A stretch of 64,000 bases of DNA from Bacteroidales bacterium (GTDB lineage: Bacteria; Bacteroidota; Bacteroidia; Bacteroidales; UBA6680): NCBI GenBank assembly GCA_025210735.1, contig JAOARD010000062.1, forward strand, positions 90,091-154,090, given 5' to 3'. The position numbers and the translations under genes were made by a program. The notes below the pieces were generated by a model. That model made no database searches, had not been told where the DNA came from, and worked only from the letters and a program-made list of their open reading frames with translations. Positions 8,753 through 16,052 of this stretch are shown here, piece after piece (within the stretch, counting starts at the first letter, position 1; the number at the start of each line of letters is the position of its first letter).

Positions 8753-10078
8753 TTACAATAAATTACTTGCAAGTTCAGCCAGTTCGCTTCGTTCACCTTT
8801 TACTAGGTTTACATGAGCAAACAGCTTTTGTCCTTTCATTTTGTCGGTAAGATAAGATAATCCATTCGATTTTATATCCAGATAAGGCGAATCTATCTGA
8901 TGAATATCACCTGTAAAAACAACCTTGGTTCCTTCTCCTGCGCGTGTAATTATTGTCTTTATCTCATGTGGTGTAAGGTTTTGTGCCTCATCAATTATAA
9001 AGAATGTTTCTGATAAACTGCGTCCTCTTATATATGCAAGTGGTGCTATTACAAGCTTCTCCTCTTTTATCAGTTCCTCTATACGTATGTACTCTTTTGA
9101 GTGCTGTCTGAACTTATGTTTTATTACAGAAAGATTATCAAACAGTGGTTGAGTATATGGAGCTATCTTATCGTTAACATCGCCCGGCAAAAAACCTATA
9201 TCCTTATTTGATAACGGAACAATTGGACGAGCAAGATATATTTTAGAGAATTGCTCCTCTTGCTGAAGTGCAGCTGCAAGAGCCAAAAGTGTTTTTCCTG
9301 TACCCGCTTTACCTGTAACGGCTACAAGCTGTATATCGCTGTTCAGAAGTGCACTTAATGTAAATGTCTGTTCTGCATTACGTGGCTCTATGCCATACGC
9401 ATGATGTTTCTCAACCCTGAAACATCGTTTCTGATCAGAATTAATGTAGCTTAATGCAGATGAATTTGCTCCTTTAAGTATCGCAAAATCATTATACTCA
9501 TATTTAACACCAAGTTTACTACACTCAATACCATCAGGCGATCTGTAGAGTTCATTTATTACATCATCAGGCACATTTGTTATCTCATTTACATCGCGGG
9601 TTAGTGTCTCAACATCTTTAACATTATCGTTCATATAGTCCTGAGACATTACACCTACCGCCTTTGCTTTCATTCTAAGATTAATATCTTTGGTTATAAG
9701 CACAACATTTGGCACCTCTTTCTCAAAATGTAATTTCTCGGCAACCGACAGTATTCTGTGATCTGGTGTATGTGTTGGAAAGGCTGAGATCATTCGGTCA
9801 GAGAAATCTGTATTTATCTCTATTTTTAAGAATCCGGAACCCTCTCCTATCTTAATACCTCCATTAAACAGAGAGTTTCCGCTCAGTTTATCGAGCATAC
9901 GGGCAAACTCTCTTGCATGCAGATTAATAAGCTCGTTACCCTTTTTAAATGTATCAAGTTCCTCAAGAACAACTATTGGTATTACAACATCGTTATCCTC
10001 AAAATTATTTATACAGTTATAATCATGCAGAATAACATTTGTGTCTAATACAAAGGTTTTTTTAGTCTTATCAGTCAT
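8753..10078 (-). CDS. PhoH-family ATPase with N-terminal PIN domain
   Basis: The 441-residue protein joins a PIN ribonuclease domain to a PhoH ATPase domain (PhoH2 type). PIN acidic residues are Asp12 in VLDTNV, Glu39/40, Asp106 in TPDHR and Asp131 in TKDINLR. The PhoH Walker A GKAGTGKT is at 256-263, with FIIDEAQN as Walker B. PhoH2 proteins studied elsewhere are ATP-dependent RNA helicases/RNases. It is the first gene of the leftward phoH-sixA-sixA-ppk1-ppx run. Upstream, three copies of (T/A)ATTGGTT lie within the first 75 bp before the start. Its link to phosphate rests on position only. Confidence 0.92.
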   Translation of the reverse strand: MTDKTKKTFVLDTNVILHDYNCINNFEDNDVVIPIVVLEELDTFKKGNELINLHAREFARMLDKLSGNSLFNGGIKIGEGSGFLKIEINTDFSDRMISAFPTHTPDHRILSVAEKLHFEKEVPNVVLITKDINLRMKAKAVGVMSQDYMNDNVKDVETLTRDVNEITNVPDDVINELYRSPDGIECSKLGVKYEYNDFAILKGANSSALSYINSDQKRCFRVEKHHAYGIEPRNAEQTFTLSALLNSDIQLVAVTGKAGTGKTLLALAAALQQEEQFSKIYLARPIVPLSNKDIGFLPGDVNDKIAPYTQPLFDNLSVIKHKFRQHSKEYIRIEELIKEEKLVIAPLAYIRGRSLSETFFIIDEAQNLTPHEIKTIITRAGEGTKVVFTGDIHQIDSPYLDIKSNGLSYLTDKMKGQKLFAHVNLVKGERSELAELASNLL

Positions 10079-10440
10079 AGTAATCTCTTTATTGGTTTCT
10101 TAATTGGTTTAAAAGAGCTGAATATAATTCTTACTCCCTCTTTAATTGGTTATTCATCTATAAGTTACTCAATTTATGACTGACAGTGCAACTTTTACCT
10201 TGGTTTTTTCATTTTACATCAATTATAGTTATCCTAAAATGAAAACCTGATTAGGATTATGTTAATTTTGCGACAAATGCCTGTGATGAAACTGACATCA
10301 GAAAAACTTATATCACAGGTGAATGATTTAAGATATTGATGTAGTATTGGGTATAAAGGTTACAATACTTTGTGCAAGCATTCAGATTAATCTGTTTAGT
10401 CAATACATCTGTATAAACCATTAAAGGATAATTAATAGAT
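10079..10440. promoter_or_regulatory. Divergent phoH/folC intergenic region with long leader
   Basis: No convincing gene lies in these 362 bp. On the plus strand TAATTTTG at 10263-10270 fits the Bacteroidota -7 element TAnnTTTG, but no TTTG is seen at the expected distance upstream. A transcript from there would have a leader of about 165 nt before folC, starting with CCTGTGAT (10280-10287), which can pair with ATCACAGG (10312-10319). Near phoH the 8-mer AATTGGTT occurs at 10102 and 10144, with a variant at about 10091. No known folate riboswitch was recognised. Confidence 0.4.
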
Positions 10441-11730
10441 ATGAGAAGCTATAGCGAGACATTAGATTACCTGTTTAGTCAATTACCAATGTATCAGAGA
10501 CAGGGTAAAGCTGCATATAAAGCTAATCTTGATAATACACATGAGTTAGACAGATATTTTGGTCATCCTCACCGAAAGTTTAAGACTATACATATTGCAG
10601 GAACAAATGGTAAAGGTTCTGTTTCGCACATGTTGGCTTCAGTTCTTCAACGTGCCGGATATAAAACCGGACTTTACACCTCTCCTCATCTTGCCGATTT
10701 CAGAGAGAGAATAAGGATAGATGGCGAGATGATAAGTGAGGAGAATGTGATAAACTTTATTGATAAGCATTCTGAGATTTTCAGCAAGGTAAAACCATCG
10801 TTTTTTGAGATGACAGTTGCTATGGCTTTTGATTTTTTTGCCAATGAAGAGGTTGATATTGCCGTTATAGAGACTGGTATGGGTGGCAGACTGGACTCAA
10901 CAAATATTGTTACCCCGGAGCTATCAATTATTACAAATATAGGGTTAGATCACACCCAGTTTTTAGGAGATACTATTGCTCTTGTAGCAAAAGAGAAGGC
11001 TGGCATTATTAAGAGCGATATTCCTGTTATTATTGGGGAGTGGAATAGTGAGTCGGCATCAGTATTTGAGGAGACGGCAAAAAGTGTTGGAACAACAATA
11101 CAGTTTGCAGACAGGTGTTATAAAGCAATTCACAAGAGCATTGATATGAATCATCAGACTCTTGATATATCTAAGGATAATGACATAATTATTGAAGATC
11201 TTAAGCTTGATTTAAAGGGTGAATATCAGCAGAAGAATATATTAACCGCATTATCTGCTACAGATGCGCTTATTAATAAGGGTTACGATATATCTGAAGA
11301 GCAGATAAGAGCGGGATTAGCAAATGTAACTGCCAATACCGGACTTAAAGGCAGATGGCAGATTCTTGATCAGGAACCTCTTACTATCTGCGATACCGGG
11401 CATAACACAGAAGGGGTAACATATATTGTTAATCAGCTTAAAAATTACAGTTATAACAAACTACACATGGTTATTGGCATGGTTAATGACAAGAGCATTG
11501 CAAATGTGCTGAATTTACTACCAAAAGATGCCGAATACTATTTCACCAAGGCAAGTATTCCGAGAGCTCTGTGCGAAAAAGAGCTTAAGAAAACAGCAAT
11601 GCTTTGTGGTCTTAATGGCAACTCATATGAAAGTGTAGAAAAGGCCGTTTTTGAGGCAAAAAAAAATGCATCTGCTAATGATTTGATTTTCATCGGAGGA
11701 AGCACTTTTGTTGTCGCAGAGATAGTATAA
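10441..11730 (+). CDS. folC: Bifunctional folylpolyglutamate/dihydrofolate synthase FolC
   Basis: FolC adds glutamate to dihydropteroate and to folates in the cytoplasm. The 429-residue sequence has the Mur-ligase-type P-loop AGTNGKGSVSHM at 53-64, TSPHLADFRERIRI, the ETGMGGRLDSTN motif, GLDHTQFLG, and KEKAGIIK. The C-terminal Mur-ligase domain follows from about residue 300 (WQILDQEPLTICDTGHN). Full length. It is preceded by a long untranslated leader and followed by the tRNA-Val cluster on the same strand. The latter has its own good promoter. Confidence 0.95.
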   Translation: MRSYSETLDYLFSQLPMYQRQGKAAYKANLDNTHELDRYFGHPHRKFKTIHIAGTNGKGSVSHMLASVLQRAGYKTGLYTSPHLADFRERIRIDGEMISEENVINFIDKHSEIFSKVKPSFFEMTVAMAFDFFANEEVDIAVIETGMGGRLDSTNIVTPELSIITNIGLDHTQFLGDTIALVAKEKAGIIKSDIPVIIGEWNSESASVFEETAKSVGTTIQFADRCYKAIHKSIDMNHQTLDISKDNDIIIEDLKLDLKGEYQQKNILTALSATDALINKGYDISEEQIRAGLANVTANTGLKGRWQILDQEPLTICDTGHNTEGVTYIVNQLKNYSYNKLHMVIGMVNDKSIANVLNLLPKDAEYYFTKASIPRALCEKELKKTAMLCGLNGNSYESVEKAVFEAKKNASANDLIFIGGSTFVVAEIV

Positions 11731-11744
11731 TCACGAAAAAAATA

Positions 11745-11786
11745 ATCCAAAATATTTTGGATATCAAAAAAAGTGGTATACATTTG
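11745..11786 (+). promoter_or_regulatory. Promoter of tRNA-Val cluster with overlapping 18-bp palindrome
   Basis: TTTG at 11756-11759 and TACATTTG at 11779-11786 are separated by exactly 19 bp, an excellent match to the Bacteroidota -33/-7 consensus, 55 bp before the first tRNA. The -33 element lies inside a perfect 18-bp palindrome at 11745-11762 (left half ATCCAAAAT). The palindrome could be an operator or a remnant of the folC transcription end. Which one is not decidable from sequence. Confidence 0.65.
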
Positions 11787-11841
11787 CATCGCCTTTGAGA
11801 AAAAAGGCTTGTTCATTTGACGTTTTTAAAACGATGTTTAC

Positions 11842-11916
11842 GGGCGATTAGCTCAGTTGGTTCAGAGCACCTGCCTTACAAGCAGGGGGTCACTGGTTCG
11901 AATCCAGTATTGCCCA
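11842..11916 (+). tRNA. tRNA-Val (anticodon TAC), copy 1
   Basis: The 75-nt cloverleaf has acceptor GGGCGAT/ATTGCCC (one G-U pair), D-arm GCTC/GAGC, anticodon stem CCTGC/GCAGG with loop CTTACAA (anticodon TAC, valine), T-arm ACTGG/CCAGT with TTCGAAT, and discriminator A. CCA is not encoded. It is the first of three nearly identical copies. Confidence 0.97.
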
Positions 11917-11955
11917 CTACCGAAACATCTTAATTTTCGGAATTAAACACATTCC

Positions 11956-12030
11956 GGGCGATTAGCTCAGTTGGTTCAGAGCACCTGCCTTACAAGCAGG
12001 GGGTCACTGGTTCGAATCCAGTATCGCCCA
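11956..12030 (+). tRNA. tRNA-Val (anticodon TAC), copy 2
   Basis: This copy matches copy 1 except for one base in the acceptor 3' strand (ATCGCCC), which makes the acceptor stem fully Watson-Crick. It starts exactly 114 bp after copy 1. The 39-bp spacer carries a CCGAAA...TTTCGG hairpin that may help processing. Confidence 0.97.
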
Positions 12031-12069
12031 CCACCGAAATATCCTAATTTTCGGAATTAAACACATTCC

Positions 12070-12144
12070 GGGCGATTAGCTCAGTTGGTTCAGAGCACCT
12101 GCCTTACAAGCAGGGGGTCACTGGTTCGAATCCAGTATTGCCCA
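12070..12144 (+). tRNA. tRNA-Val (anticodon TAC), copy 3
   Basis: This copy is identical in sequence to copy 1, including the G-U pair in the acceptor stem. It starts exactly 114 bp after copy 2 and is followed 6 bp later by a terminator hairpin that closes the cluster. Confidence 0.97.
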
Positions 12145-12150
12145 CAGAAA

Positions 12151-12178
12151 GCTACTCAGTTTATGAGTGGCTTTTTTT
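12151..12178 (+). terminator. Terminator of tRNA-Val cluster
   Basis: GCTACTCA and TGAGTGGC pair (8 bp with one G-U) around a short GTTTA loop, followed by seven T residues. Confidence 0.85.
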
Positions 12179-12212
12179 GTATATACAGGGTATATATTTC
12201 TGTAATTTTATA

Positions 12213-12380
12213 TTCCTCAACACTTTTTTGACCTCCCTCAACTATAAAAATAGTCTCCTCAGTGCCTTTTCAATATTCCTTAAGTACAAATAACATCTCC
12301 TCAGAATTTTTTGTATGCTCCTAAGTTGTTTTACAGTACTCCTAAGAGCTTTTATTATTGTTTTTAGGAATCTTAATGCA
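12213..12380 (-). repeat. Degenerate 21-bp tandem repeat encoding heptads
   Basis: Eight units start at 12213, 12234, 12255, 12276, 12297, 12318, 12339 and (weakest) 12360, exactly 21 bp apart. The conserved core is yTCCTmAr, usually followed by a T-rich stretch. Read on the minus strand in one frame, the units give heptads of the form LRxxxKx (LRSTVKQ, LRSIQKI, LRNIEKA, LREVKKV), with an in-frame TAG in the sixth heptad. The block lies between the tRNA terminator and the stop codon of the lipoprotein gene. It has no start codon of its own that I can support. It is either non-coding repeat DNA or the relic of a heptad-repeat protein. Confidence 0.75.
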
Positions 12381-12381
12381 A

Positions 12382-12978
12382 TTACGTATTGGATTTGGAT
12401 TCGGCAACCCTGTTAAAAGATAATTTTGTATTAGAATCGTTATCGTGAAGTATCATTTTATTATCAGATATCTCTATTATCTCAAGATTATACTCCATTT
12501 CATCTTTCCATAAAACATTAATATTACCATCTGATATTTCAACCCCTTTGCTATGGTGCCAGTTAAATTCATATACCTTCAACATTAATACTCTATTATC
12601 ACTACACACCAATCTACTCGCAATTTCACCATTTCGCTCAACAACCAACTTGTTCTCTTCAAAATTCCATACAGAACCTAAAATATACGTTCTGAAGGTT
12701 CCGTAATATACTTTACAGTCATTATAATATCCTTCATAATCAAACGACTCTCCATTTATATAGCCTGTAACAATATTATTGATACATTTTACAGAATCCG
12801 GTTCATAGAATAGTGACATTCCGGTCTGCTCAGGGTTCGATGATTTAATACCCCTTATATCATAAAGAGACCACTTATTAACAATTCTGTCACTAACACT
12901 TACTTTCTCTTTTTTACACGACAACACTGTTAGCAAAATTACCACAGAAACTATTGTCAGGTTTATTCTCTTATTCAT
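12382..12978 (-). CDS. Hypothetical lipoprotein, paralogue of the next gene
   Basis: The 198-residue product has a lipoprotein signal peptide ending in VLSC (Cys21), then KKEKVSVSDRIVNKWSLYDI and a region rich in alternating hydrophobic residues. It ends with a MILHDNDSNTKLSFNR motif. The DRIVNKW opening resembles small lipocalin-like lipoproteins of Bacteroidota, but I cannot assign a function. It is probably anchored to the outer membrane. It lies 45 bp downstream of a paralogue with the same lipobox, the same opening and the same ending. Both start codons sit in the context agacccATGAATAA, showing that the duplication included the leader. Confidence 0.75.
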   Translation of the reverse strand: MNKRINLTIVSVVILLTVLSCKKEKVSVSDRIVNKWSLYDIRGIKSSNPEQTGMSLFYEPDSVKCINNIVTGYINGESFDYEGYYNDCKVYYGTFRTYILGSVWNFEENKLVVERNGEIASRLVCSDNRVLMLKVYEFNWHHSKGVEISDGNINVLWKDEMEYNLEIIEISDNKMILHDNDSNTKLSFNRVAESKSNT

Positions 12979-13023
12979 GGGTCTGTCCTTTTCAACTTAA
13001 ACAATATAGCTGTCTAACTATTA

Positions 13024-13620
13024 TTAATGATTCTGCTTCTTTTTTCTATCAAAGTAGAGTTCAATATTGGAGTCATTATCACGAAGTATCATATCGTCTT
13101 CTGTTATTTCAATTATCTGAAGAGTGAATTTTTTATTCTTACCATATAAAACAGTAATATTATCATTTGTTATACTAATCTTTCCTATCAGGTATATATG
13201 TGCCAAACATAAAGAATGCCCCCATTCTGGTTTACCTTCTTCATTGCAACAAACACTAGGCAGTCCACCAGTATTTTTTTGTATACCCAACTCTTTATCA
13301 TTAAATTTCCATAACGAACCAGAATCATATGATTGAAGATCGTAATCAGGCATACTAATATCACTTAAGTATCTATTATAATCAAATGGTTCTCCATTCT
13401 TATACCCAATCGGAGTTCCATCTATACAAATAACAGAATCTGTACCAGGAAAATTGGGTTTATTCGTTAACCTTGGACACATTGAGTTTATACTCTTTTC
13501 ATTCACAAGTATCCACTCATGCATAATTCTGTCATTAACACTTACTCTCTCCTTTTTACACGACAACACTGTTAGCGCAATTATTACAAGAACTACAATC
13601 TGGTTTAACTTTTTATTCAT
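13024..13620 (-). CDS. Hypothetical lipoprotein, tandem paralogue
   Basis: I place the start at the ATG at 13620 rather than a TTG 27 bp upstream. It gives a clean lipoprotein signal (MNKKLNQIVVLVIIALTVLSC) and matches the start context of its paralogue. The mature protein begins KKERVSVNDRIMHEWILV and ends DDMILRDNDSNIELYFDR, clearly homologous to the downstream gene, while the middle differs more and has extra cysteines. The function is unknown. The two genes are probably cotranscribed from the promoter-like sequence at 13738-13768. Confidence 0.75.
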   Translation of the reverse strand: MNKKLNQIVVLVIIALTVLSCKKERVSVNDRIMHEWILVNEKSINSMCPRLTNKPNFPGTDSVICIDGTPIGYKNGEPFDYNRYLSDISMPDYDLQSYDSGSLWKFNDKELGIQKNTGGLPSVCCNEEGKPEWGHSLCLAHIYLIGKISITNDNITVLYGKNKKFTLQIIEITEDDMILRDNDSNIELYFDRKKKQNH

Positions 13621-14014
13621 GGGTCTCTCTTTTTCGGAATAGTACAATCGTTTACATCAATAATACATAATAGCTTATGCACTTATATATGATTGTTACA
13701 ACATTCAGTCCGGGTTTTATAGTTTTTTTAGTTGCCTCAAAAATAATATAAATTATCTCTTCTGCAACAGACTGTTATGTTAATATATAAACATAACAAA
13801 AGACTATAATCCGTATTAATCAATAATGATTGATACATTAATACAATTTAAGCCTGAAGTAATGTTTCACACTGTTATTTTATACAGAAATGGCAGATAT
13901 TCAGCAATAGTAATAATTACCTCAATATTGATATGTAAAGTGTTTATTAAAAATAAAGCAAGGGGTAGTATACTAAAAAAATGCTCCCGGAAAGTACCGG
14001 AAGCATTAAGCATA
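13621..14014 (-). promoter_or_regulatory. Intergenic region with promoter for the lipoprotein pair
   Basis: No gene is supported here. On the minus strand a TATTTTTG-like -7 element (plus-strand CAAAAATA, 13738-13745) has a GTTG (plus-strand CAAC, 13765-13768) 19 bp upstream, giving a leader of about 110 nt. Upstream of it lies an inverted repeat GTTATGTT/AACATAAC (13774-13781 and 13790-13797). A further ATCAAT/ATTGAT dyad lies at 13819-13834. The remainder up to the ppa terminator shows nothing. Confidence 0.4.
13974..14007 (-). terminator. Terminator of ppa
   Basis: On the minus strand AATGCTTCCGG pairs with CCGGGAGCATT (11 bp, one G-U) around a 6-nt loop, followed by a run of T. It lies just after the ppa stop codon. 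Confidence 0.85.
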
Positions 14015-14686
14015 TTATATAGATAGCATATTCTCAAGATTAAAAAATCGTGACTTATAGTCCTCAAACGAACGCCTGATAACCTCATGCGCCTCCTCAA
14101 TACCATATATGTGTGTTATCTCACAATTTGCTTTATTTCCGGGTAAATCTTTATAGGTAAGAAAATAGTGTTTAAGACGATCAATAACAAGATCCGGACA
14201 GTCTGAGATATCTTTATAGTCGCCGTATACAGCATCATTATCCAGTACTGCAATAATTTTATCGTCAGCCTCGTTTCCGTCAATCATTCTGAACCCTCCT
14301 ATAGGACGCGCCTGAACAAGTATATCGCCATGCGTAATTGCCTTTTCTGTAAGTATACAGATATCAACAGGGTCGCCATCTCCCTTTACACCCTCTTTTC
14401 CACTCATCTCCTGACAGTACTCTGCTACAAGATCGCCAGAGTATGTTTGTGGCAAAAATCCATAAAGAGCAGGTACCACATTTGAGTATTTTTGCGGACG
14501 ATCAAGTTTAAGGTATCCTGTTGTTTTATCAACCTCATACTTAACAGTATCTGTAGGTACCATCTCTATAAAACTTGTTACAATTTCAGGTGCTTTATCA
14601 CCCAACGACACCCCATGCCATGGATGAGATTTATATCTCAAACCCATTAGCTTACCAACTATTGGATCCATTATTCTGTTATCCAT
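14015..14686 (-). CDS. ppa: Soluble inorganic pyrophosphatase (family I)
   Basis: The enzyme hydrolyses pyrophosphate to phosphate in the cytoplasm. The family signature DGDPVDI with its three metal-binding aspartates is present (around residues 103-109), along with the substrate-contact region KYEVDKTTG and an N-terminal MGLRYKSHPWHGV segment typical of Bacteroidota enzymes. At 223 residues it has the length seen in this phylum. It lies 10 bp downstream of murF on the same strand and ends with its own terminator, so murF-ppa form one unit. Confidence 0.93.
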   Translation of the reverse strand: MDNRIMDPIVGKLMGLRYKSHPWHGVSLGDKAPEIVTSFIEMVPTDTVKYEVDKTTGYLKLDRPQKYSNVVPALYGFLPQTYSGDLVAEYCQEMSGKEGVKGDGDPVDICILTEKAITHGDILVQARPIGGFRMIDGNEADDKIIAVLDNDAVYGDYKDISDCPDLVIDRLKHYFLTYKDLPGNKANCEITHIYGIEEAHEVIRRSFEDYKSRFFNLENMLSI

Positions 14687-14696
14687 ATTATTTTAA

Positions 14697-15980
14697 TTAA
14701 TCTATTTTATCTAATATTTTTTCAAGCTTAATCCCTCTTGATCCCTTTATAAGAATTGTGCAATTCTCAGGTAGTGTAAATCTATCTGAATCTGATAACT
14801 GATCAACAGTATCAAAGAATTGTAGTTTTACGTTATCTGAATATTTAACAGAACACTTTTTAAACTCATCTCCTACCAAATACACCTTTGTAAACACAGA
14901 TTTATCTGTTTTCTCAACTATCCTGTTGTGTTCAATCTCAGATACATTGCCAAGCTCTAGCATATCGCCAAGTATAAGCACCCTGTTATTGGTGTTCATA
15001 TGCTCTATATTATCTATAGCAACATTCATACTCGATGGATTTGCATTATAAGCATCGATAACAATTTTTTTGTTACCCTTTATTAACATCTGAGAGCGAT
15101 TATTGTTAGGCACATATCCCTCTATTGCAGATCTTATATCATCATCAGATACTCCCAATTCTGTACCTACTGCAATTGCAGCTCTTATATTATCGGTGTT
15201 GTATGCTCCAACAAGGTTTGTTGATAATGTATATTCATTCCATTTTACATTTAGAAGAATGTTGCCATCAGAACTGTCCGGCATGCATTCAGGATAGATT
15301 ATTTTATTAAGACTATACCTATCTGCATACTCCATAAGGACATTATCAGCACTATTTACAAACGCTTTTCCGTTTGTTGAACCGATATATTGGTACATCT
15401 CTGTTTTTGCCTTTATAACACCCTTATATGATCCAAAGCCCTCTATGTGGGCAGTACCAATGTTTGTTATAAGTCCGTAATCAGGTTTGCCTATATTACA
15501 TAATTCAGCTATTTCGCCAATATGGTTTGCTCCCATCTCTACAATACCTATCTCTGTTTTGTTTGTAAACGAGAGTATTGTAAGTGGTACACCAATATGG
15601 TTATTAAGATTTCCTTTTGTAGCCGCAACATTATATTTCTTACACAAAACCTCTCTAACAAGCTCTTTTGTTGTTGTTTTTCCGTTTGTTCCTGTAATTG
15701 ATATTACAGGTATACCAAGGGTTTTTCTGTGGTGTGTTGCTAATTGCTGTAGAGCCAACAGGGTATTATCAACCAAAATAGTTTTGCTGTTAATTACAGA
15801 TTCAGGGTTATCAACAACCGCATATGCTGCACCTGCCTCAAAAGCTTTATCAACATACATATTACCATCAAAGTTCTCTCCTTTAAGTGCAAAGAACATT
15901 CCATTTTGTACAATATTACGTGTATCTGTAGTAATGCCTTTGGTTCCTAAAAATATCTTATAAAGCTCTTCTATCAACAT
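14697..15980 (-). CDS. murF: UDP-MurNAc-tripeptide D-alanyl-D-alanine ligase MurF
   Basis: MurF adds D-Ala-D-Ala to the peptidoglycan precursor in the cytoplasm. The ATG at 15980 is preferred over a TTG at 15998 because the protein then begins MLIEELYKIFLG, as in other Bacteroidales. It has TTDTRN for the N-terminal domain, the ATP loop TGTNGKTTTKEL at about 97-108, EMGANHIGEI, DAYNANPSS and ILGDMLELG. About 427 residues, full length. The gldJ terminator hairpin lies only about 20 bp upstream of the ATG, leaving little room for an independent promoter. See findings. Confidence 0.94.
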   Translation of the reverse strand: MLIEELYKIFLGTKGITTDTRNIVQNGMFFALKGENFDGNMYVDKAFEAGAAYAVVDNPESVINSKTILVDNTLLALQQLATHHRKTLGIPVISITGTNGKTTTKELVREVLCKKYNVAATKGNLNNHIGVPLTILSFTNKTEIGIVEMGANHIGEIAELCNIGKPDYGLITNIGTAHIEGFGSYKGVIKAKTEMYQYIGSTNGKAFVNSADNVLMEYADRYSLNKIIYPECMPDSSDGNILLNVKWNEYTLSTNLVGAYNTDNIRAAIAVGTELGVSDDDIRSAIEGYVPNNNRSQMLIKGNKKIVIDAYNANPSSMNVAIDNIEHMNTNNRVLILGDMLELGNVSEIEHNRIVEKTDKSVFTKVYLVGDEFKKCSVKYSDNVKLQFFDTVDQLSDSDRFTLPENCTILIKGSRGIKLEKILDKID

Positions 15981-15996
15981 AAAATTATTTTTATAC

Positions 15997-16030
15997 AAAA
16001 ATGGCTGTCGGTATAAAACGGACAGCCATT
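15997..16030 (-). terminator. Hairpin between gldJ-like gene and murF
   Basis: AATGGCTGTC pairs with GACAGCCATT (10 bp) around an 11-nt loop. On the minus strand the hairpin is followed by TTTTTGT, so it looks like the terminator of the gldJ-like gene, yet it abuts the murF start. Confidence 0.75.
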
Positions 16031-16052
16031 AAATATAATCAAAATATTGTAT

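Larger units (their letters stand above)
11842..12144 (+). repeat. Three-copy 114-bp tandem repeat (tRNA-Val plus spacer)
   Basis: The tRNA starts at 11842, 11956 and 12070 are spaced by exactly 114 bp, and the two 39-bp spacers differ at only three positions. The array therefore arose by unit duplication and should be prone to copy-number change by recombination. Confidence 0.9.

Noticed and set aside
10274..10341. A roughly 20-codon leader peptide (MPVMKLTSEKL...) in the folC leader.
   Set aside because: Too short to support by sequence alone, with no codon run that would suggest attenuation.
10271..10440. A THF or other folate riboswitch ahead of folC.
   Set aside because: A leader stem is possible, but I could not recognise the conserved core of any known folate riboswitch.
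12213..12380. The regularly spaced repeat looked at first like a small CRISPR array.
   Set aside because: The period is only 21 bp with no separate repeat/spacer structure, the units are degenerate, and no cas gene is present.
13826..14026. A 66-codon plus-strand ORF in the gap upstream of the lipoproteins.
   Set aside because: It runs through the ppa terminator hairpin and into the ppa coding end, has no leader or promoter, and shows no recognisable domain.
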